Shown piece by piece: positions 8,117 to 16,837 of a stretch of 64,000 nt of DNA (its first letter is position 1; each line of letters opens with the position of its first letter). The stretch covers positions 1 to 64,000 of the forward strand of contig JAOMSY010000006.1 in the NCBI GenBank assembly GCA_028355575.1, written 5' to 3'. The position numbers and the translations under genes were made by a program. The notes beneath the pieces were generated by a model, which was not told the origin of the DNA, did no database searches, and saw only the letters and a list, made by a program, of their open reading frames with translations. Source of the DNA: Francisellaceae bacterium. Its GTDB lineage: Bacteria; Pseudomonadota; Gammaproteobacteria; Francisellales; Francisellaceae.

Positions 8117-8851
8117 ATGGCAATACAAAAGTTTGAATTAGAGCTACTAAGCTCAAAAATGATCACCAAATACACCATCCAATTAACATTAAAGCGTGCA
8201 GATAATGTTGCATTTGATTTTGAACCAGGCCAATTCATTACTTTTTTATTTGATCACGAAGATGGAAAATTACGCCGCCGAAGTTATAGTGTTGCTAGCA
8301 TAAAAACTGAAACAAAAGAGATTGAACTTGCCGCATCATACGTTAAAGGTGGTATTGCAACCGATCATTTATTCAACATGAAGGTTGGTGAAAAATATAA
8401 TGCTATGGGCCCAGCTGGTCGACTTATTTTAAAAGATGAACCACTAAAAAGATTAATTCTAGTAGGTACAGGTACAGGCATTGCACCGTATCGAGCTATG
8501 CTACCATCGCTAGAAAATAGAATTACTAATGAAAATATTCAAGTTAATATTCTATTAGGTGTACAGTATCGAGCTGATGCCTTATATGCTTCTGACTTTG
8601 AAAAATATGATAAAAAATTAGCTAATCTTTCATTTATAAGTTGCTTAAGCCGTGAAGAGTTAGAATTAACTTCACACGAAAGAAAAGGGTATGTTCAAGA
8701 TCAATTTGATGGCTTAAATTTAAATCCTGATGAGGATGTTATTTATTTGTGTGGTAATCCTAATATGATTGATGAAACATATGAACGCCTCCTAAAACTA
8801 GGTTTCACTAATAAAAATATTAGGCGAGAAAAATATATTTCATCAAATTAA
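8117..8851 (+). CDS. fpr: Ferredoxin/flavodoxin--NADP(+) reductase
   Basis: The 244-residue protein has an FAD-binding barrel with RRRSYSVAS (about 55-63, the RxYS flavin motif) and an NAD(P)-binding domain starting with GTGTGIAPYRAML (about 114-127). It ends in the YLCGNPNMI and REKYISSN segments typical of bacterial FNR-like reductases. It passes electrons between NADPH and ferredoxin or flavodoxin, feeding iron-sulfur and radical enzymes and oxidative-stress repair. The start is the ATG at 8117, with no good ribosome-binding site in front. The inverted repeat at 8075-8093 may control it. Confidence 0.88.
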   Translation: MAIQKFELELLSSKMITKYTIQLTLKRADNVAFDFEPGQFITFLFDHEDGKLRRRSYSVASIKTETKEIELAASYVKGGIATDHLFNMKVGEKYNAMGPAGRLILKDEPLKRLILVGTGTGIAPYRAMLPSLENRITNENIQVNILLGVQYRADALYASDFEKYDKKLANLSFISCLSREELELTSHERKGYVQDQFDGLNLNPDEDVIYLCGNPNMIDETYERLLKLGFTNKNIRREKYISSN

Positions 8852-8978
8852 TCCATTTCTCTTAGTATAATCCTGTAAATCTATGAATTTTTCTGCTCGA
8901 ACATAGGCACAAATTTTATTTTTTATTACACTTGATAGTTGAAAGTTAAAATAAAATCCCTCAAAGGAGCTATACCTC

Positions 8979-9959
8979 GTGTCCTCAATTCAGCATAAAA
9001 ATCTGATTAAATTATTTCTGTCTTGCCTTATTATCTTATTTTCAACTCAAAGTTTTGCAATAAGCCAATATAAAGTAAAATCGGGGGATAGCCTGTGGGG
9101 CATTGCAAATGATACCAAGCCAAACAAATCAGTGAATACCAAAGAAATGATAGAAGCAATTAAAGGCTTAAATCTAGAAGACTACCCCAATGTTGTTAAT
9201 AATATTGTACGCACAGGTCAAATTCTAAGTATTCCAACTTCTAGCCAAGAAGTAAAAGATGGCATCAGTATTTATAATGCTGCTTTGTTACCTGGCGGTT
9301 ATCAACCCAAAATAACGACTGAGAAAGAGCAAACAACCACGACCCTCAAAAATAATTCCAATCAATCTCAATTACAACTTCAAAACCAAAAACTAGTTGA
9401 AGAAAACCATCAACTACGCGATGCATTCAAAGCTTACCAAGAAAATGCAAACGCTTCTGTTAATACACTTAATGCTGAGCTCGCCAGCTTACAAGAAAGT
9501 AATAGAGGATCTATGGGCTGGGTTATAGCGATTATATTATTAATAGTTTGTCTATTCTTAGGCTACAAAAACCTATCTTACCGTAAATTATTTAACCAAA
9601 CTGGTTCACCAACTAAACCAAAAGAACCTAATAATACAAACGATGAAGATCATTCAATTGAGCCGACCATATTTGCAGATGATGGTCCAACAATTAATGT
9701 TAATGAGGCATTAGTAGAAGCCATGATTATGCTGGAAGAAGGTGATAAACAAGGCGCAAAACTCTGCTTACAAACAGCACTTAATGATAACCCAGAAAGT
9801 ATTGATGTTCGTATTAAACTACTTGAAGTATATGGCGCTGAAAATGACAACGTCTCATTCAATAGTGAAAAAGATTATTTATCTGCCCATTTGCTTGCTC
9901 ATGACGACGAAAGATGGCAAGAAATTGATAAGATATATCAACAATATTTTGTAAAATAA
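8979..9959 (+). CDS. Short FimV-like LysM membrane protein
   Basis: Translation starts at GTG 8979, with AAGGAG nine bases upstream. The 326-residue protein has a signal sequence (about 1-27), a LysM domain (about 29-85, YKVKSGDSLWGIA) and a coiled coil (about 120-165). These are followed by one transmembrane helix (about 178-196) and a cytoplasmic acidic region ending in the FimV C-terminal TPR-like domain (about 243-320; EAMIMLEEGDKQGAKLCL). FimV organises the cell pole and type IV pilus assembly through peptidoglycan binding outside and protein binding inside. The order of parts is the same as in FimV, but the protein is less than half the usual length because the long acidic repeat region is missing. 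Confidence 0.75.
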   Translation: MSSIQHKNLIKLFLSCLIILFSTQSFAISQYKVKSGDSLWGIANDTKPNKSVNTKEMIEAIKGLNLEDYPNVVNNIVRTGQILSIPTSSQEVKDGISIYNAALLPGGYQPKITTEKEQTTTTLKNNSNQSQLQLQNQKLVEENHQLRDAFKAYQENANASVNTLNAELASLQESNRGSMGWVIAIILLIVCLFLGYKNLSYRKLFNQTGSPTKPKEPNNTNDEDHSIEPTIFADDGPTINVNEALVEAMIMLEEGDKQGAKLCLQTALNDNPESIDVRIKLLEVYGAENDNVSFNSEKDYLSAHLLAHDDERWQEIDKIYQQYFVK

Positions 9960-9987
9960 TGCGTTAACTTCTCCCTATTACCAATCA

Positions 9988-10016
9988 TTGCAACTATATT
10001 AATATCAGTTTAGAAT
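9988..10016 (+). promoter_or_regulatory. Sigma70 promoter of the nucleosidase gene
   Basis: TTGCAA at 9988-9993, a 17-base spacer, and TAGAAT at 10011-10016. Transcription would start near 10023, 15 bases before the ATG at 10038. It probably also drives the DUF985 cupin gene. Confidence 0.5.
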
Positions 10017-10037
10017 TAATATTATTTTGGTAATAAT

Positions 10038-10748
10038 ATGAAATTATTGTTGCTTTGCGCATTTTTGGAAGAAAAACAAGCCTTTCTCGATAACCATACA
10101 CAACTCAAACCACAAAAACATGGCCATTTTCAATATTATTTAGGGGCAGTCCATAAACATGATGTGATACTACTTTGTACAGGAATCGGTACAACAAATG
10201 CAGCAATTATCGCCACCGCATTTTGTGAAACTTTTAAGCCAGATTTAATTTTATTTGGCGGAACTGCTGGTGGATTATTGGCAGGTCAGAAAATGGGTGA
10301 TCTTGTCATAGCTGACAGTATTTTAGATATTGATCTATATGACTTGCCCAGAATTATTGCTGGTAGTCCATTTGAGAGCTGCCTTAATCACCCACATTTA
10401 CGAAAGCCATTTGTATCAATTTGCCAGCTTGCACCCTCCTTCGTAAAAAAAGCCCAAGATGTTAAATTAGATAACATCACAACTGGTTGCATTGTTACCA
10501 GCAATGTATTCCCGCTTCCCACACAACATCTAGCTAATATCAAAGCCCATAATAGTCATGCAATTGAAATGGAATCATCAGGCATATGCCGAGCAGCAGA
10601 ACTATATGACACGCCTGTGATCATCATTCGAGCCATAAGTAATATTATTGATGAAAACGGAAATGATTTAGGGACGCCCGACCATGCAATTTTGGGATGC
10701 TCCAGAAGACTAGCTACTTTTTTTGATGAATTGATAAAACAACTATAA
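10038..10748 (+). CDS. MTA/SAH nucleosidase- or futalosine-hydrolase-like enzyme
   Basis: The 236-residue protein belongs to the PNP/UDP phosphorylase fold, nucleosidase branch. It keeps the N-terminal acid (AFLEEKQ, Glu11/12), the TGIGTTNAA and GGTAGGL nucleoside/phosphate-pocket loops and the ribose-binding EMESSG (about 177-182). In the segment that should read RAISD, where the catalytic Asp protonates the purine, it reads RAISN (Asn202). As I recall the family, Asn at this place is typical of futalosine hydrolases (MqnB) and related nucleosidases rather than of MTA/SAH nucleosidase. No other menaquinone genes are in the window. It splits a nucleoside N-glycosidic bond; the substrate is uncertain. 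The DUF985 cupin follows eight bases later. Confidence 0.75.
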   Translation: MKLLLLCAFLEEKQAFLDNHTQLKPQKHGHFQYYLGAVHKHDVILLCTGIGTTNAAIIATAFCETFKPDLILFGGTAGGLLAGQKMGDLVIADSILDIDLYDLPRIIAGSPFESCLNHPHLRKPFVSICQLAPSFVKKAQDVKLDNITTGCIVTSNVFPLPTQHLANIKAHNSHAIEMESSGICRAAELYDTPVIIIRAISNIIDENGNDLGTPDHAILGCSRRLATFFDELIKQL

Positions 10749-10756
10749 GGAATACT

Positions 10757-11257
10757 ATGAACAATACCATTGAATCAATTATTCAAACGCTACAGTTAGA
10801 AAAACATTGCGAAGGTGGATATTACAGACGGACTAGTTGTACAGAGCAAACATGCAAAAATGTAAATGGTGAAGAACGGCCATTGATGACCTCAATTAAT
10901 TATTTTCTAACTAAATATTCACCCATTAGTTATTTTGCGACCAACCTATCAAATTTAATTCTTTTTCATCACACTGGTGCACCCTTGAAAATTTTGATCC
11001 TTGACAAGGCAGGCAACCTAATCGAACATATTTTAGGGTCAGATTTGTCTGCTGGTCAAATCCCTCATCTATTCTGCCAGAGTGGTACCTGCAAAGCATA
11101 TGATTTAATGGATGGGGAATACGCTCTAATTAGTGAGTCTGTATCACCAGGCTTTGATTATAAAGATATGCATATGCCAAACTATAAAGAAATTGATCAG
11201 CTGTCTAATGGGAGTGCTGAACAGTTGAAAAAATATATTAAAAAAGAAGGTAATTAA
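10757..11257 (+). CDS. Cupin superfamily (DUF985) protein
   Basis: The 166-residue single-domain cupin shows the DUF985/Cupin_5 pattern: EGGYYRRT near residues 20-27, TSINYFLTK, FHHTGAPLKILILD, and the closing PGFDYKDMHM. Proteins of this family resemble small metal-binding epimerase/isomerase-like cupins; no reaction is firmly assigned to the family. The start has AAGGA six bases upstream. It sits eight bases behind the nucleosidase gene, so the two are probably co-expressed. It ends 15 bases from the convergent accA. Confidence 0.85.
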   Translation: MNNTIESIIQTLQLEKHCEGGYYRRTSCTEQTCKNVNGEERPLMTSINYFLTKYSPISYFATNLSNLILFHHTGAPLKILILDKAGNLIEHILGSDLSAGQIPHLFCQSGTCKAYDLMDGEYALISESVSPGFDYKDMHMPNYKEIDQLSNGSAEQLKKYIKKEGN

Positions 11258-11272
11258 TACTCAAATAAAAAA

Positions 11273-12226
11273 TTAATTATCAGCAAAGGCACCATAGGCC
11301 TGCATTTTCTGATAACGTCTATCTAGTAACGTTTCTTTATCAAGTTCATTTAACTCTGTAAGTTGCTTCAAAATCATTTTTTTAATGTTTTCAGCTGCTT
11401 GATTAAAATCACGGTGTGCACCACCTAATGGCTCTTTAATCACCTCATCAATGACATTTTGCTGTGCAAGCTTTTCAGCAGTAATACCCATAATTTCTGC
11501 GGCATGCTCTGCTTTTTCAGCAGTTTTCCATAAAATTGTTGCACACCCTTCAGGGGATATTGTAGCAAAATAACTATATTCCATCATGATCAGCTTATCA
11601 CCAATACCAATTCCTAGCGCACCACCAGAACATCCTTCGCCGATAACAATACAAATAATTGGCACAGTCAATTTTGCCATTTCAAATAAGTTACGCGCAA
11701 TGGCTTCACTTTGACCACGCTCTTCCGCCTTAATACCTGGGTAAGCACCAGGGGTGTCTATAAATGTAACGACTGGAATATCAAACTTCTCTGCAAGTTT
11801 CATTAAGCGTAAAGCTTTACGATAGCCTTCTGGATGCATCATACCAAAATTATGATTAATTTTTTCTTTTGTTGAGCGTCCTTTTTGCTGGCCAATTACC
11901 ATTACAACATGACCATCTACACGCGCAAGGCCACCGATAACAGCTTGGTCATCTCCAAAAGCACGATCACCATGTAATTCATCAAAATCTTCAAAAATTC
12001 TAGGAAGATAATCTTTAGTGTAGGGTCTCTCAGGATGACGCGCTAATTGAATTATTTGCCAATCTGTTAGTTTTGAATAAATATTCTGAACTAAACCACC
12101 CGCGTGCTGTTCAAGATTTGCTAACTCTGTTCCAATCTTTTCATCATTTTTATGATCAGAATTTTTTAATGCATCTATTTTTGCCTGCACTTCAGCGATC
12201 GGTTGTTCAAATGGAAGATACTGCAT
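11273..12226 (-). CDS. accA: Acetyl-CoA carboxylase carboxyltransferase subunit alpha
   Basis: The 317-residue protein is the full family length. It has the N-terminal coiled helix ([15 protein letters not shown]), the conserved [26 protein letters not shown] block, the DTPGAYPG and [12 protein letters not shown] oxyanion-hole/CoA segments, and [14 protein letters not shown]. With AccD it moves the carboxyl group from biotin to acetyl-CoA, the first step of fatty-acid synthesis. A GAGGAA ribosome-binding site precedes the ATG. accD is not in the window; bioC, for the biotin cofactor, is. Confidence 0.97.
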   Translation of the reverse strand: MQYLPFEQPIAEVQAKIDALKNSDHKNDEKIGTELANLEQHAGGLVQNIYSKLTDWQIIQLARHPERPYTKDYLPRIFEDFDELHGDRAFGDDQAVIGGLARVDGHVVMVIGQQKGRSTKEKINHNFGMMHPEGYRKALRLMKLAEKFDIPVVTFIDTPGAYPGIKAEERGQSEAIARNLFEMAKLTVPIICIVIGEGCSGGALGIGIGDKLIMMEYSYFATISPEGCATILWKTAEKAEHAAEIMGITAEKLAQQNVIDEVIKEPLGGAHRDFNQAAENIKKMILKQLTELNELDKETLLDRRYQKMQAYGAFADN

Positions 12227-12317
12227 TAATTTTCCTCATAACCTTATAAAACATAATCTATTAAAATTAACTATATAGAATTTTATCTAAAAAGCAAAAG
12301 AGATACTCACTCCCTTC

Positions 12318-13376
12318 TTATTTATTGGGAGTATATCCTAAACCACTTTTTTCACTAAGTATGATGTTAGGCACTGAAAATCCTAACCATTGACTGAAAT
12401 GTTTAGTATCAACCCAATCAAGTGGATCAAGGTCAGCTTTTTTGATACCGGCAGCAATCGCAAAATGACTCGCAGCTGCAATGCCTAAAGGTGACTCCAT
12501 CATACAACCAATCATACATTCAATATTATGTTGATTTGCAATCTCTAAAATTTTAAATGCGTTATAGATACCACCAGATTTAGCTAATTTAATGTTAACA
12601 ATATGACAAGCTTCAGCATCAAGCACGATACGGGCATCATCCACAGAGAATATAGATTCATCTGCCAAAATGGGGTATGGACTATATTTGGTAATTGCTG
12701 CCATTCCTTTTATGTCATTGGCCGCAATTGGCTGCTCAATAAGTTCAATGTTTAAATTTAAAGGATGGACTTTATCTATAAAAGATAAAGTTTCATCCAC
12801 GGACCAACCTTGATTTGCGTCTAGCCGAAGCGTGATATTCCTTGGAAGCTTTTGGCTAATATATTTGCATAAGGCAATATCATCATTAACATTGTTACCT
12901 AGCTTTATTTTTAAATTGTTGAACCCTTTACCCAAGGCTTGCTGAATTGCATCTTCAACTTGATTAATAGAACCACAACTTAAGCTTACATCCGTACTAA
13001 TCTTGTTTTGATTTGCACCCAAATATTTCCACAGTGGTTGTGAGCTTTGTTTCGAAAATAAATCATAAAATGCCATATCAACGGCCATCTTGGCGCCTGT
13101 GCTCTTAACAGATTGCAATATGTTGGATATTTCTTCTATTGAGCTAATATTTTGCCCAACTAACTTAACACCAATAATTTTTAATTCTTTCTCCAATCCA
13201 TCTAAGGTGTCACCTGTAATTGCTGTGGTTGCTGGCGCTGAACCGTAACCGACGCCTATGTCCGTCGAAACTTGAATAAAAATATCTTCAACCACATCTG
13301 TTTGCCTAATTGCGGTGATAAATGTCCGATTTAAAGGGGCAACCATTCTTGATACATCAATTGAGAGAACTTGCAT
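12318..13376 (-). CDS. Dipeptide epimerase (L-Ala-D/L-Glu epimerase type)
   Basis: The product of about 352 residues belongs to the muconate-lactonising branch of the enolase superfamily. The two catalytic lysines are visible in LKIKLG and NIKLAKSGG, and the metal ligands in RLDANQGW (Asp), ELIEQP (Glu) and ILADES (Asp). This set, with KLGN after the first Lys, fits the L-Ala-D/L-Glu epimerases (YcjG type) that recycle muropeptide dipeptides; other dipeptides are possible. The start at 13376 has AGGA seven bases upstream and is preferred over an upstream TTG at 13397. It is divergent from plsC; no other murein recycling gene is next to it. Confidence 0.82.
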   Translation of the reverse strand: MQVLSIDVSRMVAPLNRTFITAIRQTDVVEDIFIQVSTDIGVGYGSAPATTAITGDTLDGLEKELKIIGVKLVGQNISSIEEISNILQSVKSTGAKMAVDMAFYDLFSKQSSQPLWKYLGANQNKISTDVSLSCGSINQVEDAIQQALGKGFNNLKIKLGNNVNDDIALCKYISQKLPRNITLRLDANQGWSVDETLSFIDKVHPLNLNIELIEQPIAANDIKGMAAITKYSPYPILADESIFSVDDARIVLDAEACHIVNIKLAKSGGIYNAFKILEIANQHNIECMIGCMMESPLGIAAASHFAIAAGIKKADLDPLDWVDTKHFSQWLGFSVPNIILSEKSGLGYTPNK

Positions 13377-13521
13377 AGTATTTCCTGCTAACACCAATAC
13401 TATCCATTAAAGCAAAATACCGATGTAGAATGAATTTAAATTCTCAATATCAACCAAAATAATTCAATGAACCAGGAATCATGCTATGCTTATGGTTACT
13501 TAATGAATAATCTTTATCGCC

Positions 13522-14256
13522 ATGAAAGCACTACTGAATAGCATTTTATTTGTTCGACAATTGCTTTTTTTTGTTTATGCCATGTTTGTCGTCATTGGGT
13601 TTGGAACAATATCACCACTCCTAGTTTGGTTACGCGTTCCTCTAGCAATTAGGATTCGTATGCCGCACTTTTGGGCATTGATATGGAAAATTGGCCTCTT
13701 CTGTATTCTTTGGATCCGTTTTGATGTCAGAGGTAAAGAAAATATTCCTAAACACCCTTGTATCTATATTTGTAAGCATCAATCACAACTAGAAACATTC
13801 TTCTTAAACTACATATTACCAAGAGCAGTATATGTATTCAAAAAAGAACTCCTCTCTGTACCCTTTCTAGGCTGGGGCTTAAAAGCAACAGGTAGTATCG
13901 CAATTGATAGAACCCAAGGCGTTAAATCATTAAAGGATGTTGTGAAACAAGGTAAGGATCGCTTAAAAAATGGTATGAGCATCATCATATTCCCTGAAGG
14001 AACACGCTCAAAACCTGGTGATCACCCTAAGTTTCATAAAAGTGGTTTAATGCTTGCAAACTCAAGCAACGGTGATGTTGTATTGGTTGCACATAACTCT
14101 GGCTCAGTTGTACCTGAAGGCTCTAGAGTTATTTTACCTAAAAAAATCACGGTTGTTATTCATAAACCTATCAATGCTAAGGATTTCACCCTTGATGAGT
14201 TAAATGAATATAGCTACAACTGGATAAAAGAGCAGATGATGGAATTGGAAAAATAG
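13522..14256 (+). CDS. plsC: 1-acyl-sn-glycerol-3-phosphate acyltransferase
   Basis: The 244-residue protein has one or two N-terminal membrane helices (about 8-37 and 50-66). The acyltransferase active-site block follows in the variant form H86-x4-E91 (KHQSQLE; the commonest form is HX4D), then KKELLSVPFLGWGL, IDR, and IIFPEGTRS (about 154-163). It adds the second fatty acid to lysophosphatidate to give phosphatidate at the inner membrane. HX4E is common in proteobacterial PlsC, so activity is expected. It ends nine bases before the interrupted POT transporter gene and may share a transcript with it. Confidence 0.9.
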   Translation: MKALLNSILFVRQLLFFVYAMFVVIGFGTISPLLVWLRVPLAIRIRMPHFWALIWKIGLFCILWIRFDVRGKENIPKHPCIYICKHQSQLETFFLNYILPRAVYVFKKELLSVPFLGWGLKATGSIAIDRTQGVKSLKDVVKQGKDRLKNGMSIIIFPEGTRSKPGDHPKFHKSGLMLANSSNGDVVLVAHNSGSVVPEGSRVILPKKITVVIHKPINAKDFTLDELNEYSYNWIKEQMMELEK

Positions 14257-14265
14257 TTTATCACA

Positions 14266-15705
14266 ATGACGATTCATGAGGACAAACCTCCAAAGCATCC
14301 ATCATCCTTATGGCTTTTGTCTCTAATATATAGCCTTTATGCAATTGGTTTTGGAACATTATTTGCCTGTTTATTGCTTTTTTTCACCCAAGAAATTCAT
14401 TTATCTGAAGCTCACTCATTCAAACTGTTTGCAGCGTTTGAATCGCTTGTTTTTACCTTACCGCTACTTGGCGGATATTTATGTGACCGATTTGGCTTTA
14501 ATAACAGCGCAATCTGTGGCTTAATTTTTTGCTTTATAGGCATGATCTGCTTAAGCGTTTCTCACCTATATATGACTTATTTAGGTTTGTCTCTGCTTCT
14601 TGTTGGCAATGCAGTCTGTATGCCCGCAATTTGGTCATTAGTGGGCATGCTTTACCATAAACAAAGTGCACTGCGTGAATCTGGTACCACCATTTTTTAT
14701 TTACTATTTAATATTGGATTTTTAATCGCCTTCTCCGCGAGTGGATTTGTCGCCCAACAGTTAAACTACTATGCGATGTTTTTAATTTTTTCTTTCCCTA
14801 TATTGATAGCACTATTTTGTTTTTTAATATTTAAATCGAAGATCTATGTAGCTAATGAGTATCGTTCCACTCAATAATCAAATTCATCAAATGTACAGAA
14901 CATCATTTCATTATTAGTCATTCTTATTGTCATTACCCCAATTTGTTATTTCCTATTAAGCCATAAGACAATCGTCAATATACTGTTATGGTTCTCAGTT
15001 GCTTCCGCATTTATATACTTAATTTATTTTTCACGCTTATTAGATTCTTACCAAAGAAAACAGCTTTACGCGTTTCTGTGCTTATGCTTATTTGGAATGA
15101 CCTACTTTGTTATTTACCATTCTGAATTTGGCTTGTTACCTCAATATACTTTTCAATACATTGACCTAAATTTGAATGGATTTCTTGTCCCTGCATCCGT
15201 TATTACTGCATTAGACCCTTTCTATTGCTTAATTATTGGAATTATATTTAGTGTTTTATGGGTTAGATTAGATCAAAAAAATCTCAACCCACATCTTCCA
15301 ACTAAATTTAGTCTTGGTATTACCATATCTTCCATTGGTTACTTAGTATTGGCATTACTTATATTCACGCATTTAACCCAATCATTTTCTGTTCTCTGGC
15401 TATTAATCGTATTTGCACTATTTGTCACTGGTGAATTATTAGTTATGCCAATTGGCATCGCCATGGTTGGCAGACTCGCACCAGAAGGTAAAGAAGGCTT
15501 ATTGATGGGCGTTTGGACATTAATGCAAGGTGGTGCAGCATTGGTAACTGGCTATATTGCTCATTTTACAGTAGTACCAAAAGGAGTATCATTACAGGAT
15601 GGCAATCACCAATACTTACAGGTATTTTTAATTTCAGGTCTAATGATATTGGCCATTGGTATTATCATGTTTATTTCAAAAAAGATGATCAATAAGTTAA
15701 TATAG
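14266..15705 (+). pseudogene. POT-family (proton-dependent oligopeptide) transporter interrupted by one in-frame stop
   Basis: From the ATG at 14266 one frame runs to the stop at 15703-15705, 479 codons in all, broken only by a TAA at 14875-14877. The first 203 codons hold about six transmembrane helices. After the TAA the same frame continues at once (SNSSNVQNIISLLV) into a further set of helices and the POT C-half (LDQKNLNPHLPTKFSLGI, then PIGIAMVGRLAPEGKEGLLMG and LMQGGAALVTGYIA). The total matches the intact POT protein at 50328 (480 residues). The stop falls in the loop between the two six-helix bundles. The E-x-x-E-R-F motif of helix 1 is absent, so this was already a divergent member. 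The first ATG after the stop is at 15097, too far for simple re-initiation. A recent nonsense mutation or a sequencing error are the two explanations. Confidence 0.8.
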
Positions 15706-15706
15706 A

Positions 15707-16768
15707 TCACGACAATAAGTTCGCAAAATCGAACTCAATTTGTTCCTCTTGTCGCGCAGTGGGACTGAGTTTAACACCAATTCCAATTAAACGAATTTTT
15801 TTACCATGCTGATGGAAACAATATGCTAATAGATCTTTAAATAGTTGAATATTTGTCGTAGAAGATTGTTGTTCATGAGTTGTTAAACTGAAATCGTGAA
15901 ACTTAATACGTACATATTGTTTTACAATCTGCTGTTTATTATCTTTTAAGCGATGAATTAGAGAACTATGCAATATATCGATATGTAAGAAACATTCTTC
16001 AAGAATATCTAAATTCTGAGAAAAAGTGTGTTCAACGCTGACTGACTTTTTAACCCGATCAACTTTAACTGGTCTATTGTCTAACCCACGACATAAAGAA
16101 TATAACTGTTGTCCAAATTCGCCAAATAAAGCTTTTAATACACCCAGGTCAAGTTTTTGACAATCAGCACAGGTAAAAATATCAAGCTTCGCTAATTTTT
16201 CTTTAGTTGCCTTACCAACGCCAAATACTTTAGATATAGGTAAATGAGCAACAAATTCATTCACACTATCAGGTGTAATAACCATCAAGCCATTTGGTTT
16301 GTTCCAATCAGAAGCCACCTTCGCTAAAAACTTATTAGGTGCTACCCCTGCCGAAGCTGTTAACCCCTCAGATTGAGAGATATCACGACGAATCGCTTCA
16401 GCTATCCAAGTTGCACTGCCATTATATTGACGTGATTTACTCACATCTAAAAATGCCTCATCTAAAGAAAGCGGTTCGATCAAACTAGTATATTTCTTAA
16501 AAATTTTTCTAATGTTCTCTGAAACTGCCTTATATTTAGCCATGTTTACAGGTAACAATTCTAGCGTTGGGCATAATTTTAAGGCATTCGCAGTTGGCAT
16601 GGCAGAATGTAAACCGTAGCTACGAGCTATATAATTACAAGTGGTTAAAACACCTCTCCTGTCTTTAGTACCGCCCACTGCAACGGGAAATCTCTCGAGC
16701 TCAGGATTATCCCGTATCTCAACTGCTGCATAAAAGCAGTCCATGTCTATATGGATAATCTTACGCAT
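15707..16768 (-). CDS. dinB: DNA polymerase IV (Y-family)
   Basis: The product of about 353 residues starts MRKIIHIDMDCFYAAVE with the first catalytic Asp pair. It carries the steric-gate region (CFYAAVE), YKAVSE and SLDEAFLDV (second acidic pair), the helix-hairpin-helix thumb (FGVGKATKEKLAKL), and the little-finger domain ending LIGIGVKLS. It is an error-prone polymerase for lesion bypass. I chose the ATG at 16768 because it gives the canonical N-terminus; an upstream ATG at 16816 would add 16 residues unlike the family. It ends one base after the convergent broken transporter. No LexA box is evident upstream. Confidence 0.93.
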   Translation of the reverse strand: MRKIIHIDMDCFYAAVEIRDNPELERFPVAVGGTKDRRGVLTTCNYIARSYGLHSAMPTANALKLCPTLELLPVNMAKYKAVSENIRKIFKKYTSLIEPLSLDEAFLDVSKSRQYNGSATWIAEAIRRDISQSEGLTASAGVAPNKFLAKVASDWNKPNGLMVITPDSVNEFVAHLPISKVFGVGKATKEKLAKLDIFTCADCQKLDLGVLKALFGEFGQQLYSLCRGLDNRPVKVDRVKKSVSVEHTFSQNLDILEECFLHIDILHSSLIHRLKDNKQQIVKQYVRIKFHDFSLTTHEQQSSTTNIQLFKDLLAYCFHQHGKKIRLIGIGVKLSPTARQEEQIEFDFANLLS

Positions 16769-16837
16769 TCCTTGCGTCCTTAACTCAAAATTTGACCTGA
16801 TTATACTTAAACTCAAATTAATATTTAATAGTTTTAA

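Noticed and set aside
9990-10030. Repeated ATATTAATAT-like palindromes before the nucleosidase gene
   Set aside because: They are simple AT palindromes; the stretch is better explained by the promoter at 9988-10016.
13432-13443. Perfect palindrome GAATTTAAATTC between the epimerase and plsC
   Set aside because: Pure AT core in AT-rich DNA with no placement relative to a clear promoter; not strong enough to call an operator.
16769-16816. Longer dinB starting at 16816
   Set aside because: The 16 added residues do not fit the family; MRKIIHIDMDCF at 16768 is the canonical start.
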